From Symbiodinium natans (taxonomy: Eukaryota; Sar; Dinophyceae; Suessiales; Symbiodiniaceae): a stretch of DNA of 64,000 nt. The stretch spans positions 1,205,542-1,269,541 of the forward strand of contig CAJNDS010002401.1 of the NCBI GenBank assembly GCA_905221605.1. Reading direction: 5' to 3'. A program made the translations under genes and the position numbers. The notes under the pieces were generated by a model. The model made no database searches and had not been told where the DNA came from. It saw only the letters and a list, made by a program, of their open reading frames with translations. Below, piece after piece: positions 34,362 to 45,402 of this stretch; within the stretch, counting starts at the first letter, position 1; each line of letters opens with the position of its first letter.

Positions 34362-36520
34362 ATGTATATATATATATATGGTCGCCCCCCCCCAAGGGAC
34401 CAACCTCTAACCCCAATGGACCCACATCGACATGTCCAAGGTTCTCGAGACACTGTACCCTGCCATGTTTTCCCTGTCCACTTCTTTGTGCTTTTTGTGC
34501 TTCCTGTGCATTTTTTTGTGTTTTTTTTCGTGCTTTTTTGTGCTTTGTGTGTTCTTTTGTGCTTTGTTCTGTTTTTTTTGCACGTTTTGCACTTGTTGCA
34601 CTTTTTTTGCACTTTTTGCACTTGTTGCATTTTTTTGCACTTTTTGGTGCTTCTTTCCTAATTGCGCAATATTTTTGCAAATGTTTGTCATCTTGAATGT
34701 GCTTTTCCAATCCAAAAAATCCAAAAATCCAAAAATCCAAAAATCCAAAAATCCAAAGTTCTCCGGACAATCTCCCAGGAAACTTTGGATTTTTGGATTT
34801 TTGGATTTTTGGATATTTGGATTTGGGGTTTTTGGATTTTTTGGATTGGAAAAGCACATTCAAGAGGACAAATATTTGCAAAAATATTGCGAAATTAAAA
34901 AAGCACCAAAAAGTGCAAAAAGCACAAAAAAGTGCAAAAAGTACAAAAAAAGTGCAAAAGTGCAAACAAGTGCAACAAACGTGCAACAAAAGTGCAAAAA
35001 AAGTGCAAAAAGTGCAAAAAAGTGCAAAAAGTGCAAAAAGTGCAAGAAGTGCAAAAAGTGCAAAAAGTGCAAAACAGCACGAAAAAGCATGAAAAAGCAC
35101 AAAAAAACCTTTAAAAAACAAAAAACACAAAACCCCAAAATCTAAAAATCCAAAAGTCCAAAAATCCAAAAATCCAAAGTTCTCCGGACAATCTCCCAGG
35201 AAACTTTTGATTTTTGGATTTTTGGATTTTTGGGTTTTGGGATTTTTGGATTTTGGATTTTTGGACTTTTGGACTTTTGGACTTCTTTTCCATTTCGCGG
35301 TTGGTCCATTGGGACAGTTCACTAGCCCTGTATTGGACCCAAGCCCTATTACTGTCTTGAATTCTTCTGCTCAACATCTTGTTGGCTTTTCGAGTAGGAT
35401 GTTTTCAAAACCTTATTGGCTTCTTGAACAGGCTACTTAGATTTTTTGATACAGTTTTCAATCGAGTAGTTAAGACGTTAATGCGATTCGAGCAGGCTTT
35501 GCTGCAATAATCACAGGGGGCAATGCACTATTAAGAGCTTGAATTAAAAGATCAGAAGAACTAAATCGTTATCGCAAAGAAAGGGTGTTCATGAGATATA
35601 GACTTTTTCTTAAACAGCAGGTACTGTGATCCCAGAATGGTTCTTATTGAAAAAAAAGATACTTCAGCTTCTTTCAAATGCAAAAGTCGATATTTGCACA
35701 TCTAGGCCTTCTCTGTTAAAGCCTCCTTGGCAAAGGCCTGTGCATAACCCATGTACGTGCTTTTCTCAGTGATTTGAATAGGCAAGACTTTACCTGGTCC
35801 TCATATACAGAAACATCATATTCAAAATTTTATTGAATATGCTATTTAGTTGTGCGATGAATGTAGTGTTCATGTTTCGAGTAGGTAGGACGCATTTGAA
35901 ATTCTGATAAGGGTACATTTGAATGGTCGCCCTCCTTTCATTCAAAAAAAAGGAGAACGAATATGAGCCAACCTCGAATGTAAAAAATCATCAAAAATCC
36001 AAAAATCCAAAAATCCAAAAATCCAAAAATCCAAAAACCCAAACATCCAAAAACCCAAAAACCCAAAAATCAAAAATCCAAAAATCCAAAAATCCAAAAA
36101 TCCAAAGTTTCCTGGGAGATTGTCCGGAGAACTTTGGATTTTTGGATTTTTGGCTTTTTGGATTTTTGGATTTTTGGATTTCTATGCATAAGACAAGCAT
36201 AGAAAAACAGCACAGTATATGAAAATAATGCAAAAAAACCAAAACAAAGTGCAAAAGTGCGAAAAGCCAAAAAAGTGTAAAAAGCCAAAAAAGTGCAAAA
36301 GTGCAAAAAAGCAAAACAAGTGCAAAAGTGCAAAAGTGCGAAAAACACCAGAAAAGTGCAACAATACACGAAATGCACAAAAAGCACAAGAAATAAGGCA
36401 AAACACGCAAGACAACACAAAGCACGACAATAACAACTAGTTTTTCCTGTCCTTTTCATTTCGCGGTTGGTCCATTGGGGGGGGGGGGGGGGGTGAGCAT
36501 ATATATATATATATACATAT
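34362..36520. mobile_element. Compound palindromic element, about 2.1 kb
   Basis: Outer ends are inverted: TATATATATGGTCGCCCCCC...GGGACCAACC on the left and GGTTGGTCCATTGGGGG...GAGCATATATATATA on the right. Inside are arrays of AAAAATCC/GGATTTTT and TGCACTTTTTG/AAAAAGTGCA, and three copies of a core beginning AAAGTTCTCCGGACAATCTC (34755-34786, 35176-35208, and 36104-36135 inverted). About 34490-35105 is one large palindrome: GTGCTTTTCCAATCC at about 34699 pairs with GGATTGGAAAAGCAC at about 34843. CATTTCGCGGTTGGTCCATT occurs at both 35290 and 36458, so two units may be joined. The 35320-35960 segment is unique, AT-rich and without a convincing ORF. Long ORFs over the repeats are artefacts. 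Confidence 0.75.
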
Positions 36521-37313
36521 ATAAAAATGTACATATTTAGAGTTTATATGGGCCTAAGCCCGGAGCCATAAACTGTAAGCCCTGTAGCCATAGATTTCAG
36601 TCAGGTCCAGGGAGTTAGGATCTGGTTATCGCCCACGGCAGTCAGTATGTATCGTGCCAGCCGAGCACAAACCAGCAGCATGGCTCCGTGCCCCCCGGAC
36701 CTCGACCCGAAGCCCAAAATCCTAAAAGCCCGAGACAAGTCCCAGTAACCCCAAAGCCACAAGAGCCAACAAAGAATTCAAGTGATCTCACCAACACCCC
36801 AGCTACTAACTACCACCCCAACCCAGCTACCCCCCCCCCCCCCCAAAAAAAAAAAAAAACAAAAAACAAGAGTCCTACAAACTCCTGAGGTCGTACCATC
36901 GGCTCCAGTAGCCCGCCGCGTGCGAGAAGGCTGCGGAAGGGCGGCAGCCGTCTCTGGGGAGCCGAGCAGCGGGCCGTGCACGGATCTTCTGAAGGATGTT
37001 GCACTGGGTTAGGTTTCAGGGGTTATGGGAGTTTAAGGTATATGATATGGACATGTATATATACACTCAATCATACACAGTTAAAGTATGAGACCATGCC
37101 TTAAAACTTACTTTTGGGTTTAGGGCCCATGGCTTCGGTCCAGGTTTCAGCGGTTAGGTTTAGGGAGCATTTTTCACCTTGAGAGTGATCGGCTTTCTGT
37201 GCTCCACAGCTGGAGCAGTCCGAGTTATCCAACTGACCGCGCGGGGGACAAAACGGCTTTGCGTGAGTCTGGCAAGAAGGTGTCCAGTGCAGCTGACTGA
37301 AGCTGGGGGTTAG

Positions 37314-37558
37314 AAACCCTAAACCCTAAACCCTAAACCCTAAACCCTAAACCCTAAACCCTACACCCTAAACCCTAAACCCTAAACCCTAAACCCTAAA
37401 CCCCTGGAAGCCCCAAAACTGCAAGGATCTCTTCAAGATGTCAAAGTTCAAGCGCGTGAGGGCCAAGGTGCGCGTGTGGCAAGTCTTGCATCTGTCTCCG
37501 ATACCCTAAACCCTAAACCCTAAACCCTAAACCCTACACCCTAAACCCTAAACCCTAA
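37314..37558. repeat. Two CCCTAAA arrays around a candidate exon
   Basis: 37314-37402 comes before, and 37501-37558 after, the candidate PPR exon at 37426-37467. Here both have the same orientation. Confidence 0.9.
37426..37467 (+). CDS. Candidate further PPR exon
   Basis: After GCAAG and a CCCTAAA array the frame reads DLFKMSKFKRVRAK and ends at a GT donor (37468). It resembles the LF..M part of a PPR helix and could continue the PPR gene that is last seen at 32507. Phase 0 at both ends fits. The 4.9 kb separation, filled by satellite and palindromic elements, makes this tentative. Confidence 0.35.
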
Positions 37559-37584
37559 AAACCCCAAAGGGCCCTTGCTTGGAA

Positions 37585-37716
37585 CTGGGAGGTTCATGGT
37601 ACTTATTTATGAAGCAATAAAATCTCTACTAACCTGTACTTTTAACCATATTAGGGCACTTAAGGGGCTTATAAGTGGGTGATAAGTGCAGTGACAAGTA
37701 CCATGAACCTCCAAGT
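37585..37716. mobile_element. Family A hairpin element, copy 4
   Basis: Ends GGAGGTTCATGGTACTT and AAGTACCATGAACCTCC. The centre holds CCATATTAGGGCACTTAAGG, also present in copy 5. Confidence 0.85.
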
Positions 37717-38397
37717 AAGCCCTTTAGACCAGTAGGGGTTTATGGCTTTCGGGTTGTGGTTTGCAAGATGTTCTTCCACAAGATCCGGAAACGGAGGTCC
37801 CACGAGCAATTCTTGGGCATCCTGTTTACTGTCAAACATTTGGGGTCATAAGGCGTTTTTCGGGTTTAGGGTTTAGGGTTTAGGGTTTAGGGTGTATCAT
37901 AAGGCTTCGTTCGGGATGCACGCGCTCATCGCAGGGAAGGATGAAGAGGAAACATGGCGAAGTTGCTCTCAATTCAGACCTCAACCCTAAACCACAAGCC
38001 CCTACACCCCACCCCCTAAACCTTGAAAAAGACCCAGAGTGGGCCCGTGTTCCCTCTCAGAAGCCTCTTTAAGCCACAAGGGTGCCCTTTCTTGGGTCTA
38101 GAAACCCAGAGCCACGGTTTCTTGGGTCTAGAAACCCAGAGCCGCTGTCTTGCCGAAAAGGTGGCCTCCTTTCGCCCGAAGAACGGCGAGGCCCCTGACT
38201 ACTTGGCCCGGAGACCCGCGCGCCGGGGGGATTGGCTTGGGATGGCTTTTGCGAGCTTTTGTGGGGGGCTTTTTGTAGGAGGCTTTTGTAAGGGGGCTTT
38301 GGGGGCTTTTTTGGGGGCTTTTGGGGGCTGTTGGGGGGCTGTGGGGGAGGGTTTTAGGTTTGTGGGGTTTCTGGGGAACCGGGGCTGCTGGACCCAA

Positions 38398-38475
38398 GCC
38401 CTCTTTACCTACAGTTTTGTGTGTGGGTTAGAAGTTATACCTACTAATTACGGGCATTTACTGCTAACTAAACTG
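38398..38475. mobile_element. Short hairpin element
   Basis: CTCTTTACCTACAGTT pairs with AACTGTAGGTAAATAGAG. A GTAGGTAGATAGAGTCCCAG relative is present near 46008. Confidence 0.6.
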
Positions 38476-38738
38476 TAGGTAAATAGAGTCCCAGGGAAAC
38501 TCTGAATCCTGAGGATCTGGATGCGCAGTTGGGCGACATGCCCGAGAGTAGGCGCGCTCCCCTAGACTGGGCAGGCCTTTGAGATATGTTCTACTTGCCC
38601 TTATAGGGTTGGAGAGGTTCATATGAAGGAATATATTCTCCAGAGGGCTTAACAGGCCAACCTAGTAGAGGCCACGAAAGGTCCTCTGCGCTGCGTGATC
38701 TTCCCCGACGTGTCAGGGTGGGGCTGGACAAAACTCTA

Positions 38739-38933
38739 CTTGGAGGCTCATGGTTCTGATTAACCAGTTACAACTGTACTTATAACTGTACTTATAGCCA
38801 TATTAGGGCAGTTAAGGGGCTACTAAGTACAGTTATAGTTGGTTACTTATAACCATATTAGGGCACTTAAGGGGCCCACAAGTGGGTTATACGTACAGCT
38901 ACTACTGGTTAATAAGTACCATGAACCTCCAAG
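38739..38933. mobile_element. Family A hairpin element, copy 5 (with internal duplication)
   Basis: Ends CTTGGAGGCTCATGG and CCATGAACCTCCAAG. The centre contains two copies of CCATATTAGGGCA.TTAAGG, so it is longer than the others. Confidence 0.85.
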
Positions 38934-39149
38934 CGTATCCCAGAGGTCGTCTTAGACCTTTCATGAAACTACTAAACCCTAGAACCCCTTCTGCCCTCAA
39001 CACGCCCCAACCCTGAACCCTGAACCCTAAACCCCAAACCCTAAACCCTAGAATCCCTTCACGCTCCGCCCCTTCGAGTCGCGGCCAGGATCGAGGGGCA
39101 GCCCAGCCAACTTCCTCGGGATGAAGACCTGGGGCAAGGCTCGGGGAGG

Positions 39150-39288
39150 GTTTAGGGCTTATAGGGCTTAGGGTCTAGGGGCTTAGGGTTTAGGGAGTTT
39201 AGGGCTTAGGGCTTAGGGCTTAGGGTTTAGGGTTTAGGGTTTAGGGTTTTGGGTTTAGGGTTTAGGGTTTAGGGTTTAGGGACAGTTT
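39150..39288. repeat. TTTAGGG / TTAGGGC array
   Basis: Mixed canonical and GGGCTTA units in a spacer without supported exons. Confidence 0.9.
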
Positions 39289-39825
39289 AGGGCGGCGCCC
39301 TTATGAGGTTTTGAGTCTACTTTAAGGGCAACTTGCGAGTTCTTGAGCTTCAAATTTGCGTAGCTCATCTGTCTCAGAGTACCAGGGTACCACGACGCCC
39401 CTCCTGGGGACTCCGAAAACTCAGTGGGGATTCGAAACATTCCCCAAACGATCCAGATCGCGTTTTGCCGGGCACGGAGAGGCCGCCGCAGGATCGCAGG
39501 ATTCCTAGGAAAAAACCCGCGCCTTCGGGCGTCGCCCAGCGTGAGAACTTGCGCTGCAGCCTAAGTCCCGTGCGCATTCCGTGGACCAAAATCTCGCTCC
39601 CACATCGGTCCCGTGCACGCTTGAGTGTTTGTTTTGGTAGCCCAGTGGTGCCCTTTAACCTCATTTTTGGTTATGGGCCCTTGTAGAGTAACCAACCCCC
39701 AAAAAGGGTGCCCTTATTTTAATGGTCATTGGGCTATCGTCGCTTTTCGTCGCTTGGAGTGTTTTTTTGTCTTGGCCTTCTCATGGAGCTCTCTTGAAGC
39801 GGTCCTGCAGCGTTTGGGATATACT

Positions 39826-39926
39826 TTGGGATGTTCCCCCTTATACTAGCAGTCCTTAATCGGGATGATAATAGGGGGTACCAGAATTTCAATTACGGAC
39901 TGTTAGTACAAGGGGGAAAACCCCAA
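39826..39926. mobile_element. Family B hairpin element, copy 2
   Basis: Same ends and inner arm (AGCAGTCCTTAATCGGGAT) as the copy at 33873. The right arm is more diverged. Confidence 0.8.
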
Positions 39927-40732
39927 GGCATACTTATGGGGTCGAGTGATTTTCTCTTATGGTCATTATATATAGTTATACTCGAATAACCCCCTCAAAA
40001 AGCCTATTCTAGTTTCTAAGGCCCCAGGCTTACGCTGGCAGAAGTGGATTTGGGGCTGTAGGGTGTGCAGCCGTGCCTGGCAGGAAGTATGGACGCGGTA
40101 CTGCCCGGCGCCTATGAAGAGTGACCTCTTCGGGCCTTTGTAGAATGCTGGAGGCAAGTGACCTGCAGACTCAACCTGCGACCTGGGGCAGAAACAGTGC
40201 CATGAGGTTGTAAAGTAATGTGCCGCGTCATTTAGTTCAGAATTGGGCCACTGTGCTGACGGAGTTGCCATCTCGCCAGTTCGTGTATTTATAAAGAAAT
40301 GTATCCGAGTCCACGGGTGCACAAGAGGCCAGTGGCCGAATTGTCAGCTGTCTCACCGCGTGCGGCTCTTAAGCGTCAACACGACGCTCCTTTTTCATCC
40401 TGCCATTCTCGTTTGCGAGCTCGACAAATGCTGGATGCATGTTCTGTCGTTCCGAAGTGAAGCCAGAGACGAGGTTTCAAGCCCAAACCGCCTTTGAAAG
40501 CCGAGGTGACGTTTTCTTCCTGAGCTATTGCCATGAATAACTGCCTGCACGGCACTTCCACGCAGCTAAGCCACATGCTCTCATTGAAGCGACTGCGACT
40601 GCTGGCTGCCCTCGCCCGCACCGAAAGTCAAGCGGAGTTCGATGAACGTGGGCGAGCTTGCCGCGTGCCCCGGGGGGCGGGAGGGGCGAGGAGCAGCGCA
40701 GCCGCGCGTCAGGCCCATCCTTGGGGTGCCCT

Positions 40733-40872
40733 ACACCCTAAACCCTAAACCCTAAACCCTAAACCCTAAAACTCTAAACCCTAAACCCTAAACCCTAAAC
40801 CCTAAACCCTAAACCCTAAACCCTAAACCCTAAACCCTAAACCCTAAACCCTAAACCCTAAACCCTAAACCC
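40733..40872. repeat. CCCTAAA array
   Basis: About 19 units, nearly perfect, followed by a candidate exon. Confidence 0.95.
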
Positions 40873-40888
40873 AGAGCCACAGTACTAT

Positions 40889-40950
40889 GGGAAGCCCTGC
40901 AGGTAGCCGAGAGCGTCCTCCGCCAACCTGGCCGCGAGCATGCAGGCAGA
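40889..40950 (+). CDS. Candidate small exon, frame unclear
   Basis: Following a CCCTAAA array that ends near 40872, two overlapping frames look coding (one contains VAESVLRQPG, the other SSANLAASMQ). It could belong to the helical-protein gene that ends at 44666. The frame cannot be decided from the sequence alone. Confidence 0.2.
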
Positions 40951-40972
40951 TCTCCTGTGGGTCGGGGGGTCA

Positions 40973-41074
40973 CTATATCCGTATCCCCCTTGAGTTTTGT
41001 ATTTTTGTTTATATAAAGCCCAAGAGGATATTAAAACTACTTTTTTTTTTTAAAGGTGCTAGGGGGAGTATAGG
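40973..41074. mobile_element. Family E element, copy 3
   Basis: CTATATCCGTATCCCCCTTG to CTAGGGGGAGTATAGG, with GTTTATATAAAGCCCAAGAG in the centre. A 25 bp right-end remnant of the same family is at 24838-24862. Confidence 0.75.
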
Positions 41075-41340
41075 TCATGGGCGCTTGTGATGAGCAGGGG
41101 TCAGCTATCCAACTGTTGCGTAGCCCGAGGGCTTCAAACCAGGTTGTCCCAGCTCTCTCTGAAGTCGCCACTCGATCACAGATTTCCTGCCTTGACTTAC
41201 ATTAGCCCTCAAAGTAGGATCGCGAAAGCAGCATGGCTAGGGCAAACAGGGTGCGTAGGTCAGGCTGAGATTGGACTCTGCTGGAGCCAGTCATGTTCGG
41301 TATCATGCAGCATGTAACAGTGAAGTCCACGCAGGCGCAG

Positions 41341-41505
41341 GTTTAGGGTTTAGGGTTTAGGGTTTGGGGTTTAAAGTTTAGGGTTTAGGGTTAGGGTTTA
41401 GTTAGAGTTGAGGGCATAATCAGAGCCGTAGCCCTAAACCCTAAACCCTAAACCCTAAACCCTAGACCCTAGACCCTAGACCCTAAACCCTAAACCCTCG
41501 TATTC
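41341..41505. repeat. Inverted pair: TTTAGGG then CCCTAAA
   Basis: TTTAGGG units (41341-41412) are followed after about 20 bp by CCCTAAA and CCCTAGA units (41429-41505). The transcript could fold into a hairpin. Confidence 0.9.
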
Positions 41506-42915
41506 ATGGGAGCCTTTCCGGATCCAAGCGGAAGCCACCTCACAGCATTTCGGCTCAGGCTGCAAATTGCTTCCTGAAAGAGTCATACGGGCACTGGCAA
41601 CTTCAAATCAGCGCTGATTGTAGGAAATGGGGCTCAAGCAACAGATGGATCTGGCAGGTTATCGACTCAAAGAATGTTTGTAGGGGCTGTCAACCCTGAC
41701 AATAGCACCGCACATGCAAAGCTGCTGTGATGTCTTTAGGCCGCCGGTTTCTGCGCAATGCACAAGGTCTACGAATGTTGTGTTGCTGCGCGGGTTTTGA
41801 GGTTTAGGGTTTAGCTTTAAAGCGGCTGAGCACTTGCTCACTGGCTTCTCAACACTACATTGAAACACCTCTGTTGGCGCTTTCAAGGCGAAGGGGACTT
41901 TCATGGCCTGCTTAATCCTTTCTGCCAAGACTCCTATACATACACCTTTCAATAAGCCCGAGGCTCCCCCCCAGTGGACCCCACCTCCTATAAAGTCGAA
42001 CCCCACAGAAGTAAGAGGCATCTGATTGATTCGCAGGCACCCCGCAGAACCTTGTGGGCTGTCGTTTGGGGTAGTGGCTCTCTTCACAGTGTGCGAGAGC
42101 ACCGGGGAATATTGCAAAACAGGAGTGCGGGCACTTGAATCTTAGTGGGGGAGCCTTGCCTTGTACACCTAAACCAGAAGCTGCCCAAACCCTAAATCCC
42201 AAAGCCGCCCAAACCCTTACTCAAAAGCCGCTTAAGCTCTGCCCCCCCCAAACTGCCTAAACCCAAACCTTAAATCCTAAACCCGAAACCCTAAACCCCT
42301 GAAGTCAGGGTTCCTTTACCTAAACCCTAAACCCTAAGCCTTAAGGATTGGACCCCTGGGCGCAGGGGACGCAGAGAGACCCTGGATCACTCAGCAAAAT
42401 TCAACCTCGGAACGGAAGATGAGGCTCGAAGTTTAGGGGGTTGTTCAAGGTAAGTTTAGGGGTTTAGGGTTTATACGGTTGAGGGTTTGGGGCTTAGGGT
42501 TTAGGGCTTATGGTTTCTAGGGTTTCTAGCGCCCTATCAGCCTACGCTCCCAAAGAAGCTTTAGCAGCCAGGACTCAACCACACCCCACATGATCCAGCA
42601 ACCCTAAGCCTGCATGGGCTTCCCGGGGTTTAGGGTTTAACCTTAGACTTAGACCCTAAAGCCTAAGCCCTAAACCCTAAACCCTAAACCCTAAACCCTA
42701 TCAGACCCTAAAGGTCCTAAGCCCCGAAAGATGAGATCTGGCACCCTTGGGTCGCTAGTTTTATTCCCAGCTTTGTCGGCCCTGGGCTTCGGGCCCAGGG
42801 TGCATGCGGTTTGTGATAGGGTTTTTAGGGTCTAGGGTTTAGGGTTTGGGGTTTGGGGTTTGGGGTTTGGGGTTTAGGGTTTAGGGTTCCGGGTCATGGC
42901 TACAGTCGGAAACAG

Positions 42916-44666
42916 GCGGCTGGCTCGCTCTGGAAGGAGGCGGATGCGGTGGTGCGGGCAGCAACTGGGCAGCAAGCGCTGCCACATTGGGTCCACGACA
43001 CCCCCCAGCCCCCAACCACCCCCCAAGCCCGATAAACAGTGCGGCGCTAGCACGAGGCGACGGACGAGCTCGTGGATATCTCCTGGAGCCTGCGGAAGGT
43101 GGAGCGGGTCCAGGGTTGAGGGCTTCCTGGATTTGGGTTGTAGAGTTCCCGGAAGCATATTCACATAAAAAGAATATATTTCACATATCGGATATGTGGT
43201 CAAAGGCCTCTAATGTTGTCTGCTGGTTAGTGTGCCCCCCCCTCCCACCCTCAGCAAATGGACTCCGCTCTTTAGCGTTGGGGGGGGGGGGGGGAAATTT
43301 GGGGGGGGGGGGGGGGGGGGGCGGGGGGTCTGGCTTTATATGATTTCAAGGGATGACTTTATATGAATTTGTAAGGGATCCATATGATTTCAAAAGGGAT
43401 GAGCTCGTATGAATTTAAAAGGGATCCATATGATTTTAAAAGGGGTGAGACTGTATGCACTTAAAAGGGATCCATATGAGTTTAAACGGGATTATATGAT
43501 GTTAAAAGGGATCCACATGATTTTAAAAGGGATCCATCTATCCCAACCAAGCCAGCCCGCAAAAAGAAAACATTATTCCGGGGGACCAAACGTTTTATAT
43601 TATACGGCATTCGTGCAGCTGTTGGACTACCCCCTTTGAAATTTGATTGCCTGTCCTCCGTACAAAAGCTTTTTATAAGGAACGCTTAGCTTTGGGGTTG
43701 GCCTGGAGACTGAAGATTTCAGGGCCCGACAACCTCAGGCCTCAAGGTTTCAGGCTTTAAAACTTTTGATCTTTTGGTCTCTCAGGCTCAGTTCAGAAGC
43801 GATTTCTAGACAACAACGCCATTCAACAGCAAATTTTGCATCGCCCGAATTTTTTCACAATTCCGGGGGACCTCCTCAAATAGACCCCCCTGAATAGTTT
43901 TTGGATTTCACAATTCCGGGGGGGGGGCACACTATTCAGGATACAACATTACCTCCAGAACACCTCCCGAGGCGCTCGGGGCCAAGCCGGCCATGGCCAG
44001 CCAGCTCCTGGCGCGCGTGGTGAGGCTTCCTGTGGGGTCCCGGAAGGTTTAGGGTTTAGGGTTTAGGGTTTAGGGTTTAGGGTTTAGGGTTTAGGGTTTA
44101 GGGTTTAGGGTTCCTAAGGCTCCCTAAGCTTCCCTAGTTTCAAGGCTGTCGGTGCTTTGGCCCTGTCCTGTGCCAGGCGCATGGGAGACGACGTCGCTCG
44201 GCGGAACGTGGCAGCAGCTGGCATGCTGCGAGATTATTTGATCCAGCAATCCGTAGAACATTCTGCAGCGCAATCTGCTGGATGTCAATGTTGGACCACT
44301 GCAACTTGAAGGAACAAACTGGGGGCTAAACCCTAAACCCTAAACCCTAAAGCCTAAACCCTAAACCCTAAATGATTCTGGAAGAAACGGTTCTGGTGAT
44401 AAAGCCGAAGGTCCTGACCTTGAAGCCAGGATGTTGGGATGCTCCCCCTTGTACAAACAGTCCTTAATAGGGATTCTCATAGGGATTACTACAACCACCC
44501 TAAACCCTAAACCCTAAACCCTAAACCCTAAACCCTAAACCCCAAACCCCAAACCCTAAACCCTAAACCCCAGGATGGCATGAACATCACCCTCCGCCGG
44601 GTCCTTGAAGATGACGACCAGACCGCCTCGATTACCACGTCCCTGGAAGAGGGCCCGGAGCCTTAG
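42916..44666 (+). CDS. 3' part of an unknown, probably alpha-helical protein
   Basis: Exons: 42916-42957 (AAGSLWKEADAVVR), 43057-43098 (ATDELVDISWSLRK), 43972-44024 (ALGAKPAMASQLLARVV), 44177-about 44210 (RMGDDVARRNV), 44574-44666 (begins DGMNITLRRVLEDDDQ, stop TAG at 44664). All junctions are phase-compatible, with GC, GT and GC donors. The heptad-like spacing of Leu, Ala and Val suggests HEAT- or ARM-like helices, but no family motif is diagnostic. The 5' end was not found; low-confidence candidates lie near 40.9 and 42.4 kb. TTTAGGG arrays begin 20 bp after the exon ending 44024 and about 40 bp after the stop. CCCTAAA repeats run straight into the acceptor of the last exon. Confidence 0.6.
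43278..43328. repeat. Poly-G tracts
   Basis: Two G runs separated by GAAATTT, just upstream of the 43330-43540 tandem repeat. Confidence 0.9.
43330..43540. repeat. Tandem repeat of GGGATCCATATGATTTTAAA type
   Basis: About seven degenerate units of 25-35 bp, each with AAAGGGAT(CC/GA) and TATGA.TTTAAA. It follows two long poly-G tracts and lies in the inferred intron 43099-43971. Confidence 0.85.
44045..44112. repeat. TTTAGGG array at an intron start
   Basis: Nine perfect units begin 21 bp after the inferred donor at 44025. Confidence 0.95.
44325..44572. repeat. CCCTAAA arrays at an intron end
   Basis: Two blocks (44325-44372 and 44497-44572) are separated by a truncated family B element. 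The second runs directly into the acceptor of the terminal exon at 44574. Confidence 0.95.
44433..44490. mobile_element. Family B element, left half only
   Basis: Left arm TTGGGATGCTCCCCCTTG and CAGTCCTTAATAGGGATTCT are present, then the sequence passes into a CCCTAAA array. The right arm is missing. Confidence 0.75.
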
Positions 44667-44702
44667 AGAGAAGGGCGCCGGCGCGCCCCCAAGCCCTGAT
44701 GT

Positions 44703-44950
44703 AGGGTTTAGGGTTTAGGGTTTAGGGTTTAGGGTTTAGGGTTAGGGTTTAGGGTTTAGGGTTTAGGGTTTAGGGTTCAGGGTTCAGGGTTTAGGGTTTA
44801 GGGTTTGGGGTTTCGGGTTTCGAAAGCCCCACCACGAATCCCATCGGCCCCTACATCCTGTAGACCCGAGGCTGAAGCTGATTAGGGTTTAGGGTTTAGG
44901 GTTTAGGGTTTAGGGTTCAGGGTTCAGGGTTCAGGGTTTAGGGTTTAATT
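44703..44950. repeat. TTTAGGG arrays after a stop codon
   Basis: Two blocks (44703-44822 and 44884-44948) follow the stop codon at 44664-44666. Confidence 0.95.
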
Positions 44951-45125
44951 TTGTTCGTTCTCTATGGGCCCAAATTCCTTGTAGGCCATACACGCCATAG
45001 AAGTTTCATGGTTGTAATAGGGGCCCTCAAACCCACTCCAGTTGAAGCCCTGCCAAGTTGCAGTGTTTTTGTTTCCTTCGCTTGCAGCAGAGTTACTGAA
45101 ATCTGGTGATGTTGCCAGCTATGCC

Positions 45126-45216
45126 TTGGGATGTTCCCCCTTTTTCTAACAGTCCTTAATAGGGATTACCCCGATTAGAATCCCTATTCAGGACTGTTCG
45201 TGTAAGGAACATCCCA
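45126..45216. mobile_element. Family B hairpin element, copy 4
   Basis: Ends TTGGGATGTTCC and GGAACATCCCA, inner arms AACAGTCCTTAATAGGGATT and its partner AATCCCTATTCAGGACTGTT. The two 20 bp arms pair almost perfectly. Confidence 0.85.
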
Positions 45217-45402
45217 GGCTATATCTAGTAAGTAGCCCCTTCAACCCTAAAGCCTAAAGCCTAAACCCTAAACCCTAAAACCCTAACCCTATAACCCTAA
45301 ACCCCAAACCCTCAACCCTAAACCCTAAACCCTAAACCCTAAGCCCTAAACCCTAAGCCCTAAAATAAACCCTAAACTCTCCGCCCGTCCACAGGTCCTC
45401 AC

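Larger units (their letters stand above)
37860..40620. other. Spacer or long intron, no supported gene
   Basis: Contains family A and B hairpins, a short hairpin (38398) and a TTTAGGG array (39150-39288). Weak coding-like bits near 37915-37960 and 38510-38580 could not be joined to either neighbouring gene. Confidence 0.4.

Noticed and set aside
34198-35322. Minus-strand open frame of 374 codons with Lys/Asn/Phe repeats, and its plus-strand counterpart
   Set aside because: It comes from AAAAATCC and TGCACTTTTTG arrays inside a palindrome, which lack stop codons in several frames.
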